From the NCBI GenBank assembly GCA_965216915.1, contig CBDCGS010000010.1, forward strand, positions 62,001-126,000: 64,000 nucleotides of DNA. Reading direction: 5' to 3'. The translations under genes and the position numbers were made by a program. The notes under the pieces were generated by a model. It worked only from the letters and a program-made list of their open reading frames with translations. It had not been told where the DNA came from and ran no database searches. Below are positions 25,316-34,820 of this stretch, piece by piece. How positions within the stretch are numbered: position 1 is the stretch's first letter; every line of letters starts with the position of its first letter. The stretch is from CBDCGS01 sp965216915. GTDB lineage: Bacteria; Pseudomonadota; Alphaproteobacteria; UBA828.

Positions 25316-27808
25316 ATGACCATTTCGAGGCGCGACTTCATCAAGGCGGGTGCTGCGGCCTCAGCGGCGGCAGCGGCTGGGGTAACCCTGCCGACGAGCA
25401 AACCGGCCCTGGGCGCGACGGACGGAATCCGCTGGGACAAGGGCGTATGCCGTTTTTGCGGCACCGGGTGCGGCGTGCTCATCGGCGTGAAGAACGACCG
25501 CATCGTCGCCACCCAAGGCGATCCCGAAGCGCCGGTCAATCGCGGGCTGAACTGCATCAAGGGCTACTTCCTCTCCAAGATCCAATACGGCGAAGACCGG
25601 CTGACCAAGCCCTTGCTGCGCAAGTCCGGCGGGGCGTACGACAAGAACGGCACCTTCACCGAGGTGTCGTGGGACGAAGCGTTCGACGTCATGGCCGAGA
25701 AGTTCAAGGCAGCTCTGCGCGACAAGGGTCCGACGGCCGTCGGCATGTTCGGCTCGGGTCAATGGACGATCTGGGAGGGCTATGCCGCCGCCAAGTTCAT
25801 GAAAGCGGGCCTGCGCTCGAACAACATCGATCCCAACGCCCGCCACTGCATGGCCTCGGCCGTCGGCGCCTTCATGCGCGCCTTCGGCATCGACGAGCCC
25901 ATGGGGTGCTACGACGATCTCGAATACGCCGACGCCTTCGTGCTCTGGGGCGCCAACATGGCGGAGATGCACCCGATCCTCTGGTCGCGTCTGACCGACA
26001 CCCGGCTGACCAAGCCGGGCTGCGAGGTGCACGTTCTGTCGACCTTCGAGAACCGCTGCTTTGAGCTGGCGGACAACGGCATCGTGTTCGCGCCGCAGAC
26101 CGATCTCGCGATCCTCAACTACATCGCCAACCATATCATCCGCACCGGTGCCTATGACCGCGCGTTCGTCGAGAACCACGTCAACTTCACCGTCACGCCG
26201 ACCGACATCGGATACGGTTTGAGGCCCGATCATCCTCTCGAGCAGCAGGCGAAGAACGCCGGCAAGGGCAAGCTCAGCAAGATCACCCTCGAGCAGTACG
26301 CGGACCTGGTCGCCGACTACTCGTTGGACAAGGTGAGCGAGCTGTCGGGCGTCCCGGCAGAGAAGCTCGAACACCTCGCCGCCGTCTACGCAAACCCCGA
26401 AACGAAGGTGTCGTCCTATTGGACGATGGGCTTCAACCAGCACACGCGCGGCGTCTGGGTGAACGGGCTGCTCTACAACGTCCATCTCCTGATGGGCAAG
26501 ATCTCGGAGCCCGGCAACAGCCCATTTTCGCTCACCGGCCAGCCGTCCGCCTGTGGCACGGCACGAGAGGTCGGCACGTTCGCGCATCGCTTGCCCGCGG
26601 ATCTCGTGGTCATGAACGAAGCGCACCGCCAAGCGGCCGAGGGCATCTGGAACCTGCCCGCCGGCACGATCCCGCCGAAACCCGGATACCACGCCGTGCT
26701 GCAAAACCGCATGCTGCGCGACGGCAAGCTCAACGCTTACTGGGTGCAGTGCAACAACAACATGCAGGCCGCGCCCAACATGAACGAGGAGACCTTTCCG
26801 GGCTATCGCAATCCGGAGAACTTCATCGTCGTCTCCGATCCCTATCCGACGGTCACCGCCATGGCGGCTGACCTCATCTTGCCGACCGCCATGTGGGCCG
26901 AAAAGGAAGGCGCCTATGGCAACGCGGAGCGCCGCACGCAATTCTGGCGCCAGCAGGTCAGCCCGCCCGGTGAAGCGCGCTCCGATTTGTGGCAGGTCAT
27001 GGAGTTTTCCAAGCGCTTCACTGTCGAGGAGGTTTGGTCCGACGAGCTCCTCGCCGACAGGCCCGAGCACCGCGGCAAGACTCTCTACGAGGTGCTCTTC
27101 GCCAACGGCGAAGTCGACAAGTTCCCTCTCGCCGAGCGTCAGCAAGGGTTTCAGAACGACGAGGCGGAGCATTTCGGTTTCTACGTGCAGAAAGGGCTGT
27201 TCGAGGAGTATCGCCGATTTCAGTTCGAAGGCCCGAAGAAGGGTCACGAGATGGCCGACTACCAGGCCTATCACGACTCGCGCGGTCTTCGTTGGCCCGT
27301 CATCGATGGCAAGGAGACGCTGTGGCGTTATCGCGAAGGCTACGATCCGCACATCGCGCCCGGAGAGGGCGTGCGCTTCTATGGCAAGCCCGACGGACGC
27401 GCCAACATCATCTTCGCGCCATACGAGCCGGCGGCCGAATCGCCGGACGAGGAATACGATCTGTGGTTGTCGACCGGCCGTGTCCTCGAGCACTGGCACT
27501 CGGGGTCCATGACGCGGCGCGTGCCCGAACTCTATCGTGCTTACCCGGATGCCGTCCTCTACATGCACCCCGACGACGCGAGAGAGCGCGGGCTTAAACG
27601 CGGCCAACCGTGCAAGGTCGAGACGCGGCGCGGCGAGGTCGTCACGCGCGTTGAGACGCGTGGGCGCAACCGGCCACCGCGCGGGCTCGTCTTCATGCCG
27701 TGGTTCGATGCGGGCCAGCTCGTCAACAAGCTCACGCTGGACGCCACCGACCCCCTCTCAAAGGAGACCGATTTCAAGAAATGCGCGTGTCGCGTGGGCA
27801 AGGCCTAA
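25316..27808 (+). CDS. napA: Periplasmic nitrate reductase catalytic subunit NapA
   Basis: 830 aa. Tat signal SRRDFIKAGAA; one 4Fe-4S cluster on Cys45, Cys48, Cys52 and Cys80 (VCRFCGTGC .. GLNCIKG); molybdenum ligand Cys178 in NPNARHCMAS. The remainder is the bis-MGD binding DMSO-reductase-type fold, ending in the family tail DPLSKETDFKKCACRV. It reduces nitrate to nitrite in the periplasm with electrons from NapB. All key residues are intact. Start at 25316 is fixed by the Tat signal and a GGAGGAG overlapping the end of napD. Confidence 0.97.
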   Translation: MTISRRDFIKAGAAASAAAAAGVTLPTSKPALGATDGIRWDKGVCRFCGTGCGVLIGVKNDRIVATQGDPEAPVNRGLNCIKGYFLSKIQYGEDRLTKPLLRKSGGAYDKNGTFTEVSWDEAFDVMAEKFKAALRDKGPTAVGMFGSGQWTIWEGYAAAKFMKAGLRSNNIDPNARHCMASAVGAFMRAFGIDEPMGCYDDLEYADAFVLWGANMAEMHPILWSRLTDTRLTKPGCEVHVLSTFENRCFELADNGIVFAPQTDLAILNYIANHIIRTGAYDRAFVENHVNFTVTPTDIGYGLRPDHPLEQQAKNAGKGKLSKITLEQYADLVADYSLDKVSELSGVPAEKLEHLAAVYANPETKVSSYWTMGFNQHTRGVWVNGLLYNVHLLMGKISEPGNSPFSLTGQPSACGTAREVGTFAHRLPADLVVMNEAHRQAAEGIWNLPAGTIPPKPGYHAVLQNRMLRDGKLNAYWVQCNNNMQAAPNMNEETFPGYRNPENFIVVSDPYPTVTAMAADLILPTAMWAEKEGAYGNAERRTQFWRQQVSPPGEARSDLWQVMEFSKRFTVEEVWSDELLADRPEHRGKTLYEVLFANGEVDKFPLAERQQGFQNDEAEHFGFYVQKGLFEEYRRFQFEGPKKGHEMADYQAYHDSRGLRWPVIDGKETLWRYREGYDPHIAPGEGVRFYGKPDGRANIIFAPYEPAAESPDEEYDLWLSTGRVLEHWHSGSMTRRVPELYRAYPDAVLYMHPDDARERGLKRGQPCKVETRRGEVVTRVETRGRNRPPRGLVFMPWFDAGQLVNKLTLDATDPLSKETDFKKCACRVGKA

Positions 27809-27850
27809 GAACAATTTTCGGGCAAGAATGGCGGTGCGCAGGAGTTCGAC

Positions 27851-28567
27851 ATGAAACGCGGCCCGAGCCGGCGTCAGGTCATCGCGGGCGCGGCGCGCGC
27901 GGCGTGCGGCGCTGGTCTCGCCGGTCTTGCACTGGGTCTGCTGGCCAAGGGGGGCAAGGCCCTTCCGGCGGTTGCGTTGCGCCCGCCGGGTGCGCGTGAG
28001 GAGGAGGATTTCTTGAGCGCCTGCGTGCGCTGCGGCCTGTGCGTGCGAGATTGCCCCTATCCGACTCTGCGGCTCGCCGAGCTTGGCGACGAGATCCCGA
28101 CCGGCTCACCCTATTTCGTCGCGCGCGAGGCACCCTGCGAAATGTGCGAGGACATACCGTGCGTCGCGGCATGTCCCACCGGTGCGCTCGATCCGGGCCT
28201 CGCGCGCATCGACGATGCGCGCATGGGTCTCGCCGTGCTCTCGGACGAGGAGACCTGCCTCAACTTCAAGGGCCTGCGCTGTGATGTTTGCTACCGCGTG
28301 TGTCCGCTGCTCGACGAGGCCATCACGCTTGAGCGTCGGCACAACCCGCGGACGGAAAAGCACGCGATGTTCCTGCCTACCGTGCATTCGGATGCCTGCA
28401 CGGGCTGCGGCAAGTGCGAGCGCGCCTGCGTGCTCGATGAGGCTGCCATTCGCGTCTTCCCGCGTCGTCTCGTCAAGGGCGCCTCGGGGTCGCACTACCG
28501 TTTCGGTTGGGAGGAGCGCGACGGCGTGTCCGAGCCGCCCGCGCGGGCTGGCGAGGCCGGATCATGA
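27851..28567 (+). CDS. napG: Ferredoxin-type quinol dehydrogenase subunit NapG
   Basis: 238 aa. Twin-arginine-type N-terminus (SRRQVIAGAAR) and four 4Fe-4S Cys sets (CVRCGLCVRDC, CEMCEDIPCVAAC, CDVCYRVC, CTGCGKCERAC). With NapH it forms a quinol-oxidising branch that feeds NapC/NapB. The last codons overlap the start of napH (ATGA). Confidence 0.92.
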   Translation: MKRGPSRRQVIAGAARAACGAGLAGLALGLLAKGGKALPAVALRPPGAREEEDFLSACVRCGLCVRDCPYPTLRLAELGDEIPTGSPYFVAREAPCEMCEDIPCVAACPTGALDPGLARIDDARMGLAVLSDEETCLNFKGLRCDVCYRVCPLLDEAITLERRHNPRTEKHAMFLPTVHSDACTGCGKCERACVLDEAAIRVFPRRLVKGASGSHYRFGWEERDGVSEPPARAGEAGS

Positions 28568-29478
28568 CGCTGCGCATCGACGCCCAGTCCCAAGGCCTGC
28601 CGAGGGGTTGGCTTGCCCGCCATCGCTGGCTCCTGCTGCGCCGCGTGGCGCAATTCGGTTTCCTCGCGCTGTTCCTGGCAGGGCCGCTCGCCGGGGTCTG
28701 GATCGTCAAGGGCACGCTCGCCTCGAGCGTGACCCTGGGCGTTCTGCCGTTGAGCGATCCCCACATCGTGCTGCAGTCGCTGGCGGCCGGTCACGCCATC
28801 GGTGTCACTGCCTTGACGGGCGCTGCGATCGTTCTCGGCATCTATGCGTTGATCGGGGGACGCATCTATTGCTCGTTCGTCTGTCCGATCAACATCGTCA
28901 CCGACCTTTCGCACTGGCTGCGCGAACGCCTGCGCATACCCAAAGGCTGGCAGCCAACGCGGAACACGCGGTTTTGGATCTTGGTCGCGACGTTGGTGGT
29001 GTCGGCCGTCACCGGCACGATCGCCTGGGAATTCGTCAACCCGATCACGCTTCTCCACCGCGGCCTGCTTTTCGGCATCGGCTTCGGTTGGGCGGTCGTG
29101 CTGGCGGTTTTCCTCTTCGATCTGCTCGTCAGCCGGCGCGGCTGGTGCGGTCATCTCTGCCCGGTCGGCGCCTTCTATGGGCTCTTGGGCTCAGCCAGCC
29201 TGCTCCGCATCTCCGCCAAGCGGCGCGCCGCCTGCGACGACTGCATGGACTGCTTTGCGGTTTGTCCGGAGCCTCATGTCATCACGCCTGCACTGCGCGG
29301 AGCGGCACGCGGCGATGGACCCGTGATCCTGTCGCGCGACTGCACCAACTGCGGGCGTTGCATCGACGTTTGCGACAGGCGGGTGTTCGCCTTTGATCTG
29401 CGCTTCAACAACACCGCGCCCGCCGCGTTGGAGCTTTCCGTGCCCGGCAGCGAACGCAATCGACACGTCGCGCGATAG
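28564..29478 (+). CDS. napH: Membrane quinol dehydrogenase subunit NapH
   Basis: 304 aa. Four membrane helices, the motifs YCSFVCPINIVTD and GWCGHLCPVGAFYG, and two C-terminal 4Fe-4S clusters (CDDCMDCFAVC, CTNCGRCIDVC). It passes electrons from the quinol pool to NapG. Start at 28564 overlaps the napG stop by 4 bp, indicating coupled translation; open frame further upstream lies within napG. Confidence 0.93.
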   Translation: MTLRIDAQSQGLPRGWLARHRWLLLRRVAQFGFLALFLAGPLAGVWIVKGTLASSVTLGVLPLSDPHIVLQSLAAGHAIGVTALTGAAIVLGIYALIGGRIYCSFVCPINIVTDLSHWLRERLRIPKGWQPTRNTRFWILVATLVVSAVTGTIAWEFVNPITLLHRGLLFGIGFGWAVVLAVFLFDLLVSRRGWCGHLCPVGAFYGLLGSASLLRISAKRRAACDDCMDCFAVCPEPHVITPALRGAARGDGPVILSRDCTNCGRCIDVCDRRVFAFDLRFNNTAPAALELSVPGSERNRHVAR

Positions 29479-29504
29479 GGGCGAACGCAAGTGAGGAACA
29501 AACA

Positions 29505-29960
29505 ATGATGAGACTTCCTTACACGATGATCCTCGTGGCTGCCGGCCTCGTATGGGCCGTGGCCGTCGGCGGCTCTGCGACGGCCCAGGACAGCGAGATC
29601 CAGTCGTTGCGCGGCGGCGTCGATATCGAGGGCTCGGCCGGGATCCCGGAGCTTCGGGATCAGAACGTCGGCCAGCGGTTTCAGCGCGCCTATCGGCAGC
29701 AGCCGCCGCTCATTCCGCACCGCATCGAGAAGTACCAGATCAACGTCAGGGTCAATCAGTGCCTCAACTGCCACGACTGGCCGTACAACGTGGAAGAGAA
29801 CGCGCCGAAGGTCAGCGAGACCCACTACATCAGCCGCGAGGGCATCGCCCTCGACAAGGTGGCGGCGGCGCGTTGGTTCTGTAGCCAGTGCCATGTCCCG
29901 CAGGTCCACGCGCGTGCGCTCGTGCCCAATGCATTCAAGTCGGCCGTCGACGTTGAGTGA
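29505..29960 (+). CDS. napB: Diheme cytochrome c subunit NapB
   Basis: 151 aa. Signal peptide (MILVAAGLVWAVAVGGSATA) and two heme-binding motifs, CLNCH and CSQCH, with distal His residues nearby (LIPHRIEKY, SETHYIS). Electron-transfer partner of NapA in the periplasm. Typical length, no defects. Confidence 0.95.
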   Translation: MMRLPYTMILVAAGLVWAVAVGGSATAQDSEIQSLRGGVDIEGSAGIPELRDQNVGQRFQRAYRQQPPLIPHRIEKYQINVRVNQCLNCHDWPYNVEENAPKVSETHYISREGIALDKVAAARWFCSQCHVPQVHARALVPNAFKSAVDVE

Positions 29961-30012
29961 GGCGCTTGTCGATCACGGGTCGATCTAACGCGTTGCCGAG
30001 GGAGCAGGGGCC

Positions 30013-30651
30013 ATGACCGAAAATACGAACCCTGAAAAGCGCAAGAACGGCTTCATCCGCCGTCTGTGGAGGTTCATCTCGCGTCCCAGCCCGCAGTTCG
30101 CGCTGGGCACGCTGGTGGTGGTCGGCTTCGCAATCGGCATCGCTTTCTGGGGCGGCTTCAACTGGGCGATGGAGGTCACGAACACCGAGACCTTTTGCGT
30201 CTCGTGCCACGAAATGGAGCAGAACGTATTTCGCGAATACAAACGCACCGTCCACTACAACAACAGAACCGGGGTGCGGGCGACCTGCCCCGATTGCCAC
30301 GTGCCGAAAACGTGGATCCACAAGATCGCCCGCAAGGTTCGCGCCACGAACGAGCTCTACCACCACCTCGCCGGCACGATCGATACGCGTCGGAAATACG
30401 AGGATCGGCGGTTGAGGCTCGCGAAGAGCGTTTGGGCGACGATGTACGAAACCGATTCCCGCGAATGTCGGAACTGTCACAGCTTCGAGTACATGGACTT
30501 CACCGATCAGGAAAAGCGCTCGCGCGACCGCCACGAAGAGGCGATCGACGAAGGCAAGACCTGTATCGAGTGCCACATCGGCATCGCCCATGAATTGCCG
30601 GCCGGGGCCTTCGAAGCCGCGCGTCAGGTATTCAACGGACCAAGCCAGTAG
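30013..30651 (+). CDS. napC: Membrane-anchored tetraheme cytochrome c NapC
   Basis: 212 aa. One N-terminal membrane helix (FALGTLVVVGFAIGIAFWGG) and four heme motifs (CVSCH, CPDCH, CRNCH, CIECH), as expected for NapC/NirT. It oxidises quinol and reduces NapB. With NapGH also present, the operon has two possible quinol entry routes. Last gene of the operon; no clear terminator follows. Confidence 0.95.
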   Translation: MTENTNPEKRKNGFIRRLWRFISRPSPQFALGTLVVVGFAIGIAFWGGFNWAMEVTNTETFCVSCHEMEQNVFREYKRTVHYNNRTGVRATCPDCHVPKTWIHKIARKVRATNELYHHLAGTIDTRRKYEDRRLRLAKSVWATMYETDSRECRNCHSFEYMDFTDQEKRSRDRHEEAIDEGKTCIECHIGIAHELPAGAFEAARQVFNGPSQ

Positions 30652-30654
30652 GGC

Positions 30655-30842
30655 TCAGACACGGATTTGGCCGTTCACCACGTGGGCCGGAGTGACGATC
30701 CCCGATACTTTTCCTATCCGGGCCAAGGCGCCTGACCCGATGGGTTCTGCCTCCTCCCTCTTGCCCCGAACAGACACGTTCGCGAAGCCGACGCTGAAAT
30801 TCGCAATCTCTCCAATCGGAGGATTTCCTACGGGTCTTCCAT
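30655..30842 (-). pseudogene. Short protein remnant, possibly trypsin-like peptidase N-terminal piece
   Basis: A minus-strand frame of about 60 codons without a start reads NPPIGEIANFSVGFANVSV, later EPIGSGALARIGKVSGIVTP and AHVV before stopping. The GSGxLxxIG..GIVTxAHVV pattern recalls the oxyanion-to-His stretch of trypsin-like peptidases. It is too short and lacks a beginning and an end, so it is a fragment at best. Confidence 0.3.
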
Positions 30843-30861
30843 AGCTGACATGGCGGCATCC

Positions 30862-31164
30862 TCAATGAGGTGAGCGGCTGTGGCGGGCTAGCAGCACTCG
30901 AATAGCCTCACCGATCCACATCCACACCCGCTCCCCGTCTAGATCGCCCTTCTCGCGGAACCCCGCAGCTCGTCTCGCTGCCTCTTTCTCCGCGTCGTCG
31001 CCATGGTCGTCGATGATGAGGCGCGCGGAACGGTAGATGTCGAGGTCGGAGTGGACTCGGGAGAGGCACCCCGCAGCACGCTCTTGGCGAGTCGAGATGG
31101 CGTTGAAGCACTGAGTCCCAAATGATCTGCTACCCGGAGCGCTACCCACTGTGCGTTCTCCCAA
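30862..31164 (-). CDS. Small hypothetical protein next to the tRNA-Thr border
   Basis: 100 aa as drawn; the recognisable part is the last 55 residues, DIYRSARLIIDDHGDDAEKE, EAARRAAGF and GDLDGERVWMWIGEAIRVLL. This resembles a small helical alphaproteobacterial family of unknown role (pattern DIYRSA..LI..HG.DA..EA..RAD....GD.DG..VW..I..A). The 45 residues before it are not family-like and no alternative start is obvious, so the true 5' end may be lost. It sits inside the island's right edge. Confidence 0.45.
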   Translation of the reverse strand: MGERTVGSAPGSRSFGTQCFNAISTRQERAAGCLSRVHSDLDIYRSARLIIDDHGDDAEKEAARRAAGFREKGDLDGERVWMWIGEAIRVLLARHSRSPH

Positions 31165-31192
31165 CGCAGCCGCCCCATAACTTACTGTTTTT

Positions 31193-31220
31193 ATTGGTGC
31201 CGGCTGCAGGATTCGAACCC
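31193..31220 (-). repeat. tRNA-Thr 3'-end copy of the 28-bp direct repeat (attachment-site half)
   Basis: Identical to 13511-13538 and in the same orientation, 17.7 kb apart. Here it belongs to the intact tRNA-Thr, as in elements that restore the tRNA when they insert. Confidence 0.8.
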
Positions 31221-31270
31221 GCGACCCCTTGATTACAAATCAAGTGCTCTACCAGCTGAGCTAAGCCGGC
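31195..31270 (-). tRNA. tRNA-Thr (anticodon TGT)
   Basis: 76 nt with encoded CCA. Acceptor GCCGGCT pairs with AGCCGGC; anticodon loop TTTGTAA between CTTGA and TCAAG gives TGT; T-arm GGTTCGAATCC is standard. It lies 36 bp downstream of rlmB on the same strand and is the apparent target of an integration. Confidence 0.97.
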
Positions 31271-31306
31271 ACGGCTCGGCACTCTGTCGTGGTCGGGCGG
31301 GCTTGT

Positions 31307-32200
31307 CTAGCGGGTTGGCGGGGCCGCCGCGGGGGCTTGCGAGAGGGCGTAGAGCGCGATCGCGGCGGCGTTCGAGACGTTGAGGCTCGGCATGGCGCCC
31401 GGCATCGGGATCGCGGCGGTGAGGTCGCAGCGTTCGCGCGTAAGCCGGCGCAGACCGCCGCCCTCGGAGCCGAGCACCAGCGCCGCCGGCGTGGTCGCCG
31501 CGACGTCCGCGATCGCATGCGGTGCGCGGGCATCGAGGCCGAGGCACCAATAGCCGATGTCCTGCAGGATCACCAGCGCGCGCGCGACGTTGGTAACCCG
31601 CACGAGCGCGACCGCCTCGAGCGCGCCCGAGGCGGCTTTGGCGAGCGTGCCTGTGGCGTGTGGCGTGTGGCGCTCTTGCACGACCAGGGTGGAGACGCCG
31701 AAGGCGGCGGCGGAGCGGAGAATCGCCCCGACATTGTGCGGGTCGCTCACCTGGTCCAGCACGACCAGCCGTGCCGCACCGGCCCCGGCTTGGAGCGCCT
31801 GGCGTGCCGCCGCCGTCAGATCGACAGCGGGCAGGGGCGAGGCGTCGAGCACAATTCCCTGGTGCACCGCGCCGGGCGGGGCGAGCCGGTCGATCTCATG
31901 CCGCGACCGCTCCTCGGGCCCCTCGACCAGCGCGCGCGGGCCGGGGGCGAGCGCGCGTCCGGCGAGCGCAGCCTCGAGCGCGGCCGCGCCTTCCGCTGTC
32001 ACCACCAGCCGATGACAGCGGCGCACGGGATTGGCAAGCGCCGCGGCGACCGCGTGCACGCCGTAGAGGCGATCGTGCCGCGGCCCCGCGGTCCGGGGCG
32101 CGGCCCCGTCGCGCCGCGGTTTCGATGGGTGCCGCCGGGGGCGGCGCTTGCGGCGCGGGCCCTCCCGTCGGCGCGGCGTGTCGGTGTCGTCGCCTGGCAT
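31307..32200 (-). CDS. rlmB: 23S rRNA (guanosine-2'-O-)-methyltransferase RlmB-like (SpoU/TrmH family)
   Basis: 297 aa. A basic N-terminal tail (RRKRRPRRH) is followed by the substrate-binding domain starting LYGVHAVAAALANP and the SPOUT knot with its three motifs (DPHNVGAILRSAAAFG, LVLGSEGGGLRRL, MPSLNVSNAAAIALYAL). The enzyme methylates a ribose of 23S rRNA, by homology G2251. The Arg-rich tail is longer than in the E. coli protein. ATG at 32200 chosen; a GTG three codons earlier is possible. Confidence 0.88.
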   Translation of the reverse strand: MPGDDTDTPRRREGPRRKRRPRRHPSKPRRDGAAPRTAGPRHDRLYGVHAVAAALANPVRRCHRLVVTAEGAAALEAALAGRALAPGPRALVEGPEERSRHEIDRLAPPGAVHQGIVLDASPLPAVDLTAAARQALQAGAGAARLVVLDQVSDPHNVGAILRSAAAFGVSTLVVQERHTPHATGTLAKAASGALEAVALVRVTNVARALVILQDIGYWCLGLDARAPHAIADVAATTPAALVLGSEGGGLRRLTRERCDLTAAIPMPGAMPSLNVSNAAAIALYALSQAPAAAPPTR

Positions 32201-32240
32201 GGCACGCACTATACTATAATATTGTGAGGCGCCGCCGGGA

Positions 32241-32268
32241 CCGGGGCCCGGGGCCCGGGGCCCGGGGC
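32241..32268. repeat. 7-bp tandem repeat CCGGGGC x4
   Basis: Four perfect copies of CCGGGGC, able to fold on themselves. They sit between the short AT-rich patch ATACTATAATATTG (just upstream of rlmB) and the tRNA-Tyr promoter. Role unknown; may insulate the divergent transcripts. Confidence 0.7.
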
Positions 32269-32336
32269 GTCGCGCGCCGGGTGCCGGTTGGGTGCGAGCC
32301 GGCGCCGCGTTGTTGCGCGTGCGGTGGCATTAGGCG

Positions 32337-32366
32337 TTGACAAAGCGCGGAGAATGCCGATATTCC
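32337..32366 (+). promoter_or_regulatory. Sigma70-type promoter for tRNA-Tyr-tRNA-Gly-tuf
   Basis: TTGACA at 32337-32342 is a perfect -35. With 17-18 bp spacing a weaker -10 (ATATTC/TATTCC) ends at 32366, 35 bp before the mature 5' end of tRNA-Tyr. This is the right distance for a stable-RNA promoter. Confidence 0.7.
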
Positions 32367-32401
32367 GCTCTCCCAGGATCAGGACATTGCCGCCTCAGCC
32401 C

Positions 32402-32487
32402 GGAGGGGTGGCCGAGTGGTTAAAGGCAGCAGACTGTAAATCTGCCGACGGAAGTCTACGTAGGTTCGAATCCTACCCCCTCCACCA
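32402..32487 (+). tRNA. tRNA-Tyr (anticodon GTA)
   Basis: 86 nt with CCA. Long variable arm as in class II tRNAs, acceptor GGAGGGG/CCCCTCC, anticodon loop CTGTAAA between GCAGA and TCTGC. First in the cluster tRNA-Tyr, tRNA-Gly, tuf, tRNA-Trp, which matches the classic order around a tuf gene. Confidence 0.97.
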
Positions 32488-32538
32488 GGAACGTGCGTCA
32501 TCCCGGGTGCAGCGCGTGGGGCGGCGCTTGTAGTTTGA

Positions 32539-32612
32539 GCGGGTGTAGCTCAATGGTAGAGCCCCAGCCTTCCAAGCTGGTTACGTGGGTTCGATTCCCA
32601 TCACCCGCTCCA
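32539..32612 (+). tRNA. tRNA-Gly (anticodon TCC)
   Basis: 74 nt with CCA. Acceptor GCGGGTG/CACCCGC, anticodon loop CTTCCAA between CCAGC and GCTGG. Lies between tRNA-Tyr and tuf, probably on the same primary transcript. Confidence 0.97.
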
Positions 32613-32732
32613 GGCATCGGCGAGGCGGCGAGGCAAGAGTTTGGTCGCGCGCGCGTGGCGCGTGCGTTCGGGTCTTCAAAGAGCGGGGGCATTCGGCCCG
32701 ACGCGGGCGAATGGCTGGAGTGAAAGAGAGCG

Positions 32733-33923
<1,191 letters not shown>

Positions 33924-33963
33924 GAAAAACAGAGTCGCTTGCAGGACGGCAACGGCAAACTCG

Positions 33964-34039
33964 AGGAGTGTAGCTCAATTGGTAGAGCGCCGGTCTCCAA
34001 AACCGGAGGTTGGGGGTTCGAGACCCTCCACTCCTGCCA
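33964..34039 (+). tRNA. tRNA-Trp (anticodon CCA)
   Basis: 76 nt with CCA. Acceptor AGGAGTG/CACTCCT, anticodon loop CTCCAAA between CCGGT and ACCGG. Located between tuf and secE, its usual alphaproteobacterial place. Confidence 0.97.
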
Positions 34040-34076
34040 CGTCGGCGCGGGTCGGGCGTGACCCGGGAGGGCGTTG

Positions 34077-34274
34077 ATGGCGCGCACCTCGCCGCTGACC
34101 TATTTGCGCCAGGCGCGCCAGGAGCTCGCCAAAGTCACCTGGCCGACGCGCCGCGAGACCACGATCAGCACGATCATGGTGCTCCTCATGGTGATCTTCA
34201 TGGCGGTGTTCTTCTTCCTGGTCGACCAGGTTTTGTCGGTGGGTGTGCGGGCGATCCTGGGCTTGGGCGATTAG
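34077..34274 (+). CDS. secE: Preprotein translocase subunit SecE
   Basis: 65 aa with a single C-terminal membrane helix (TIMVLLMVIFMAVFFFLVD) preceded by the amphipathic segment ARQELAKVTWPTRRETT that is the SecE hallmark. Clamps SecY in the translocon. GGGAGG lies upstream of the ATG; a TTG one codon earlier is possible. One base separates it from nusG. Confidence 0.93.
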   Translation: MARTSPLTYLRQARQELAKVTWPTRRETTISTIMVLLMVIFMAVFFFLVDQVLSVGVRAILGLGD

Positions 34275-34275
34275 C

Positions 34276-34806
34276 ATGAGCAAGCAGTGGTACATCGTGC
34301 ACGTCTATTCGGGCTTCGAGAAGAAGGTCGCGGCCTCCATCCGCGAGCAGGCGAGGCAGAAGGGCTTGGACGAGGAGATCGACGAGGTGTTGGTGCCGGC
34401 CGAGGAGGTCGTGGAGATGCGCCGCGGCACCAAGGTCAAATCCGAGCGCAAGTTCTTCCCGGGCTACGTGCTCGCGCATCTGGAGATGACCGACGAAAGC
34501 TGGCACCTGATCAAGAACACCCCCAAGGTGACCGGCTTCCTGGGCAGCGGCGGCAAACCCGTTCCCATCTCCGACGACGAGGCCAAGCGGGTCCTGCGCC
34601 AGGTCAAGGAGGGGGTGGAGCGGCCGAAGCCGTCGGTGACCTTCGAGATCGGTGAATCGGTCCGGGTGTGCGACGGGCCGTTCACATCGTTCAACGGGTT
34701 GGTCGAGGACGTCGACGAGGAGCGCGCGCGCCTCAAGGTGGCGGTGTCGATCTTCGGCCGGGCGACCCCGGTCGAGCTCGAATATTCGCAGGTCGAGAAG
34801 GCCTGA
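34276..34806 (+). CDS. nusG: Transcription termination/antitermination factor NusG
   Basis: 176 aa. N-terminal NGN domain (WYIVHVYSGFEKKVAASIRE, with FPGYVLAHLEM) and a C-terminal KOW domain (VRVCDGPFTSFNGLVEDVD). Binds RNA polymerase, and Rho or S10, in transcription elongation and coupling. The start follows secE directly; longer upstream frame lies inside secE. Confidence 0.96.
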   Translation: MSKQWYIVHVYSGFEKKVAASIREQARQKGLDEEIDEVLVPAEEVVEMRRGTKVKSERKFFPGYVLAHLEMTDESWHLIKNTPKVTGFLGSGGKPVPISDDEAKRVLRQVKEGVERPKPSVTFEIGESVRVCDGPFTSFNGLVEDVDEERARLKVAVSIFGRATPVELEYSQVEKA

Positions 34807-34820
34807 GGCAGGGATAGGCG

